DNA of 64,000 bases from Pseudomonas sp. S04. GTDB lineage: Bacteria > Pseudomonadota > Gammaproteobacteria > Pseudomonadales > Pseudomonadaceae. Below, one piece after another: positions 60,758-64,000 of the stretch. Location: assembly GCF_009834545.1 (NCBI RefSeq), contig NZ_CP019427.1, positions 1,990,001-2,054,000 of the forward strand, in the 5' to 3' direction. Positions within the stretch are counted from its first letter, which is position 1. Each line of letters begins with the position of its first letter. The position numbers and the translations under genes are program-made. The notes below the pieces were generated by a model. The model saw only the letters and a program-made list of their open reading frames with translations, did not search any database and was not told the DNA's origin.

Positions 60758-61570
60758 CTAGCTCAGCTCCAGCCAGATCGGCGCATGGTCCGAAGGTTTT
60801 TCCATGCCGCGCAGGTCGTAGTCGACACCGGCGGCCTTGATCCGTGGCAGCAAACCTTGGGACGCCATGATCAAGTCGATGCGCAGGCCACGCTTGGGCT
60901 CGTCTTCAAAGCCGCGACTGCGGTAGTCGAACCAGCTGAAGCGGTCGGCAACGTCCGGGTTGAGGTGGCGGAAGCTGTCCACCAGGCCCCAGTTTTTCAG
61001 GCGGGCCATCCACTCGCGTTCCTCAGGCAGGAAGCTGCACTTGCCGGTCTTCAGCCAGCGCTTCATGTTGTCCGGGCCGATGCCGATGTCGCAGTCCTCT
61101 GGGGAGATGTTGACATCGCCCATCACCACCAGCGCCTGGTTGTTGCTGAACTGAGTTTCCAACAGGTTTTGCAGGTCACTGTAGAACCGCGCCTTGGCCG
61201 GGAACTTGGTGGGGTGGTCGCGGCTTTCACCCTGTGGGAAATAGCCGTTCATGATGGTCACCGGCGTCCCGTTGGCGTCGGCGAAGGTGCCCCAGATGAA
61301 GCGGCGCTGGGCGTCTTCTTCATCGCTGGCAAACCCCTTGTGGATCGCCAAGGGTTCCTGGCGCGAAAGCATGGCGACGCCGTAGTGACCTTTCTGCCCG
61401 TGGTAATACACGTGGTAGCCCAGCGCCTGGACTTCGGCGAGCGGGAACTGGTCGTCGTGGACCTTGGTTTCCTGCAGGCCGATGACGTCTGGCTGGTGCT
61501 TCTCGATCAGTGCCGCCAATTGATGGGGGCGGGCGCGCAGGCCGTTGATGTTGAACGAGACGATCTTCAT
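60758..61570 (-). CDS. xthA: Exodeoxyribonuclease III
   Basis: A 270-residue AP endonuclease/3'-5' exonuclease. Conserved catalytic motifs are intact: [46 protein letters not shown], and the C-terminal LRIDLIMAS and [10 protein letters not shown] (catalytic His). It repairs abasic sites and 3'-blocking lesions. The ATG giving [14 protein letters not shown] is the family start. It lies 79 bases downstream of the divergently placed PstS-OmpA gene start and seems transcribed alone. Confidence 0.96.
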   Translation of the reverse strand: MKIVSFNINGLRARPHQLAALIEKHQPDVIGLQETKVHDDQFPLAEVQALGYHVYYHGQKGHYGVAMLSRQEPLAIHKGFASDEEDAQRRFIWGTFADANGTPVTIMNGYFPQGESRDHPTKFPAKARFYSDLQNLLETQFSNNQALVVMGDVNISPEDCDIGIGPDNMKRWLKTGKCSFLPEEREWMARLKNWGLVDSFRHLNPDVADRFSWFDYRSRGFEDEPKRGLRIDLIMASQGLLPRIKAAGVDYDLRGMEKPSDHAPIWLELS

Positions 61571-61744
61571 GGTCGGCAGTCCTGGCAAAACTGCGATGCT
61601 AGCTGACATGTAGGATCGGAGCCAGCGTGGCAGTAGTTCCTATGCGCTGCTAATGTCTGTGGGCGTGGGAACGATCACAGCAGTGCCGGGCTCGTACTTA
61701 CAAGAGCGGGGTCATTTGCGCCGCGCCAAGGGGAGATAAACCTC

Positions 61745-62395
61745 ATGCCTGAAACATCGACCGCCATCGCGGACATCCATCGGCTCGACAGCGGCTACTC
61801 GCGTGAAGCGCGCTCATTGCTGTACCAGGCCTATCGCCACGAACCCACCTTCAAGTTTCTGTTTGAGGCCGAGCGCCCCGGCTATGAGCAGCGGGTACGG
61901 GCGACGGTGCGCGAACTGGTCAAGCAGCATTTTCTCCAGGATCTGCCCGCCATCGGCCTGCTGGTCAATGACCGCTTGATCGGCATCGCGCTGATCGCGC
62001 CGCCGCAGCGGCGCCTGGGCATTACCGAAAGCTGGGCCTGGCGCCTGCGCATGGTGCTCAGCACGGGTTTTCGCTGCACCCGGCGCTATCTGGACTATCA
62101 CGCGGCCGTGGCTGCCTGCGTGCCATCGGACTCGGTGCACGTGCTGCCGTTGCTGGGGATTCATCCGCAATTCCAGGGTCAGCATTTCGGCGAGCAACTC
62201 CTGCAAGCCGTGCACAATTGGTGCGCGGTAGACGAGCATTCCCAGGGGGTGGTGCTCGACACCGGGAATCCGCGTTATCTGGAGTTCTATAAGCGTCAGG
62301 GGTATGAGGAGATTGGCGAGGTGGCGGTAGGGCCTGTACTTGAGCACGTGTTTTTCCACGCCAATCCGCAGGTGTTACATAGCGCAACAGCCTAA
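61745..62395 (+). CDS. GNAT family N-acetyltransferase
   Basis: A 216-residue acyltransferase. The acetyl-CoA motif A region is VLPLLGIHPQFQGQHFGEQL, with the Q-x-x-G-x-G/A-type loop altered to QGQHFGEQ, followed by GVVLDTGNPRYLEFYKRQGY. GGGGAG is nine bases before the ATG. The N-terminal 60 residues are helical and lack a known domain. The substrate is unknown. Confidence 0.85.
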   Translation: MPETSTAIADIHRLDSGYSREARSLLYQAYRHEPTFKFLFEAERPGYEQRVRATVRELVKQHFLQDLPAIGLLVNDRLIGIALIAPPQRRLGITESWAWRLRMVLSTGFRCTRRYLDYHAAVAACVPSDSVHVLPLLGIHPQFQGQHFGEQLLQAVHNWCAVDEHSQGVVLDTGNPRYLEFYKRQGYEEIGEVAVGPVLEHVFFHANPQVLHSATA

Positions 62396-62424
62396 GGTCG
62401 AACTTTTGTTCAGAATGTTCGCTC

Positions 62425-62448
62425 TATCACGCTCCCAAGCTCGTGATA
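62425..62448. promoter_or_regulatory. Inverted repeat in the tamA leader
   Basis: TATCACG (62425-62431) and CGTGATA (62442-62448) are perfect inverted repeats with a 10-base spacer, 13 bases before the tamA start. They may form a leader hairpin or an operator. Confidence 0.4.
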
Positions 62449-62460
62449 GCATCCGCGCCT

Positions 62461-64000
62461 ATGAAGTTTCCAGGAAGATTTACCAGTGGCGTGCTCATGC
62501 TGATCAGCAGCGCAGCGGCCCTGGCGCAAAGTGAATTGGACGTCAGGATCAAACCGTCCAATGACGAGCTGAAGGCCAACATCGAAGGCTATATCGGCGA
62601 TCTCGGCGAACGCGATGAAGAAGCCCTGTTGCGCTTCAGTCGCGGTGCCGAGGAGCAGGCGCGCAAGGCCGCCCAGGCCTTGGGTTACTACCAGCCGCAA
62701 ATCGAAAGCGAAGTCAAAGACGGCAAGTCACCCCGACTGGTGTTGAATATCGACCCCGGCGAGCCGGTACGCCTGCGCTACGTGACTATCCAGATTCTGG
62801 GACCAGCCGCGACCCTCAAGTCCTTTCGTGTGCCCCAGAGCGACGTGCTCAAGCCCGGCGCCGTGCTCAATCACGGCCACTATGAAGACGCCAAGCGGCT
62901 GATCCAGAACCAGGCCTCGCGCTTCGGCTTTTTCAGTGGTCGCTTTACCAGCCAGAAGCTTTCCGTCGACCCTCGGGCCGGTGTTGCCGACATCGACCTG
63001 GTCTATGACAGCGGCCCGCGTTATGCGCTGGGCAAGGTCAGCTTTGCCGGCGATACGCCCTTCGACGAGGACCTGCTGCAACGCATGGTGCCGTTCAAAA
63101 GTGGCGCGCCTTATGATTCCGAGTTGATCGCCGAGCTCAACCAGGCCCTGCAATCGTCGGGCTATTTCGAGTCCGTGCGGGTGGATGCCGCGCCGACCAC
63201 TGCCGCCAACGATGTAATTCCCGTGGCCGTCACCCTCGACACCCGTAAACCCCGGACCATGGGCCTGGGCCTGGGTTATTCGACGGACGTCGGGCCGCGA
63301 GCCAAGGCCAACTGGACACGCCACTGGGTCAATCCCGAAGGCCACAGCTATGGCTGGGAGGCCGAGCTCTCGGCGCCACGGCAGAACGTCGGCCTGTGGT
63401 ACGACGTGCCGCTGGACCCGCCGTTGACCGACAAGTTGCGGTTTGCCGGGGGCTATCAAAATGAAGAACTGGCCAACACCGACAGCTTGAGCAAACTGCT
63501 GACCCTGGGGCCGGAATGGCACAGCAAGTTGCCCAGCGGCTGGCAACGGGTGATCTCGTTGAAATGGCAGCACGAGGAGTATCGCCTGGGCGATGACTCG
63601 GGGATCAGTAACCTGTTGATGCCGGGCGTGAGTTATTCCTACCTGCGCAGTGACAACCGGATCGATCCGCACAACGGTTATCGCCTGCAATTTGACAGCA
63701 AGGTGGCCAAGGAAGGGCTGGGCTCGGACAACAACCTGTTATACGGCACCGCCCTGGCCAAGGGCCTGACCACGGTGCTGGACAACCACCGATTCCTCGC
63801 GCGTGCACAGATCGGGGGTTCGGCCACCAATGGCTACAAATCGATTCCGCCATCGCTGCGCTTCTTTGCCGGTGGTGACCAGAGCGTGCGCGGTTATGAC
63901 TACCAGAGCCTGTCGCCGGAAAACTCCGACGGCGACCGCGTAGGCGGACGCTACATGGTCTCCGGCAGCCTGGAGTACCAATACTCGGTTGCCGAAAAAT
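62461..64000 (+). CDS. tamA: Autotransporter/outer-membrane assembly protein TamA (3' end beyond window)
   Basis: The first 513 codons of an Omp85-family protein, cut by the window end (the family is usually about 575-580 residues). The signal peptide is MKFPGRFTSGVLMLISSAAA with cleavage near ALA/QS. Three POTRA domains occupy about 25-265 (SELDVRIKPSNDELKANIEG, PRLVLNIDPGEPVRL, YDSGPRYALGKVSFAG). The BamA-type beta-barrel follows, with SLRFFAGGDQSVRGYDYQSL near residue 470. TamA sits in the outer membrane and works with TamB, expected just downstream, in lipid or autotransporter delivery to that membrane. Confidence 0.95.
   Translation, partial: MKFPGRFTSGVLMLISSAAALAQSELDVRIKPSNDELKANIEGYIGDLGERDEEALLRFSRGAEEQARKAAQALGYYQPQIESEVKDGKSPRLVLNIDPGEPVRLRYVTIQILGPAATLKSFRVPQSDVLKPGAVLNHGHYEDAKRLIQNQASRFGFFSGRFTSQKLSVDPRAGVADIDLVYDSGPRYALGKVSFAGDTPFDEDLLQRMVPFKSGAPYDSELIAELNQALQSSGYFESVRVDAAPTTAANDVIPVAVTLDTRKPRTMGLGLGYSTDVGPRAKANWTRHWVNPEGHSYGWEAELSAPRQNVGLWYDVPLDPPLTDKLRFAGGYQNEELANTDSLSKLLTLGPEWHSKLPSGWQRVISLKWQHEEYRLGDDSGISNLLMPGVSYSYLRSDNRIDPHNGYRLQFDSKVAKEGLGSDNNLLYGTALAKGLTTVLDNHRFLARAQIGGSATNGYKSIPPSLRFFAGGDQSVRGYDYQSLSPENSDGDRVGGRYMVSGSLEYQYSVAEK

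Overview
The window is a GC-rich chromosomal stretch that looks like the Pseudomonas fluorescens group. The signs are the 23S/5S rRNA sequence, REP elements of the GTGGGAGCGGGCTTGCCCGCG type in many gaps, and a typical Pseudomonas gene set: split PqiA, polyamine utilisation genes, DNA polymerase II, cobF and AruF/AruG-like acyltransferases. Species is inferred from gene content, not from a database comparison.

Layout. 1-2.1 kb holds the 3' part of a 23S rRNA gene, a 5S rRNA gene and the rrn terminator. 2.1-8.3 kb holds a DUF2784 membrane protein, an unclassified lipoprotein, the pqiA1-pqiA2-pqiB-pqiC envelope lipid-transport operon, a CBS-domain protein and a small conserved protein. 8.8-11.2 kb is polB. 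11.3-21.9 kb is a polyamine locus: a potFGHI-type importer and a puuD-like amidase on the minus strand, and a divergent puuA-puuC-puuB set followed by a PuuR-like regulator. A gamma-glutamylated putrescine route (uptake, PuuA, PuuB, PuuC, PuuD) is therefore encoded in one place, although the exact polyamine is inferred. 21.9-37.8 kb is mostly housekeeping and envelope genes: trmK, a DosP-like PAS-PAS-GAF-GGDEF-EAL protein, an rRNA-type methyltransferase, an Hsp31-like protein, a cytochrome b561-yceI-thpR operon, ppnN, two L,D-transpeptidases and azlCD. 37.8-43.2 kb is a polar amino-acid ABC transporter operon that contains an M14 deacylase and ends in an RpiR-type regulator. 43.4-49.2 kb carries TerB-like, TSUP, methyltransferase, DUF4174, EamA and LysR genes. 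49.5-53.2 kb is a ketone-body/acetoacetate operon (scoA-scoB-atoB) with a divergent LysR gene. 53.3-55.2 kb is an orphan RHS protein with a very short C-terminal tip. 55.3-59.3 kb pairs two AstA-like acyltransferases and an HhH protein with a divergent histidine-phosphatase-like gene and cobF. 59.3-64 kb has a PstS-OmpA fusion, xthA, a GNAT gene and the 5' part of tamA, which is cut by the window end.

Repeats are mainly REP/BIME elements in six gaps. Two of them are amplified as tandem arrays with periods of about 216 bp (36.2-36.8 kb) and 133 bp (49.2-49.5 kb). No CRISPR array, IS element, prophage or tRNA gene was seen. No wholly new system stands out. The best candidates for follow-up are the ABC-deacylase operon, the degenerate phosphatase coupled to cobF, the unassigned AstA-like pair, the lipoprotein beside the pqi operon, the orphan RHS gene and several unassigned palindromic operators.
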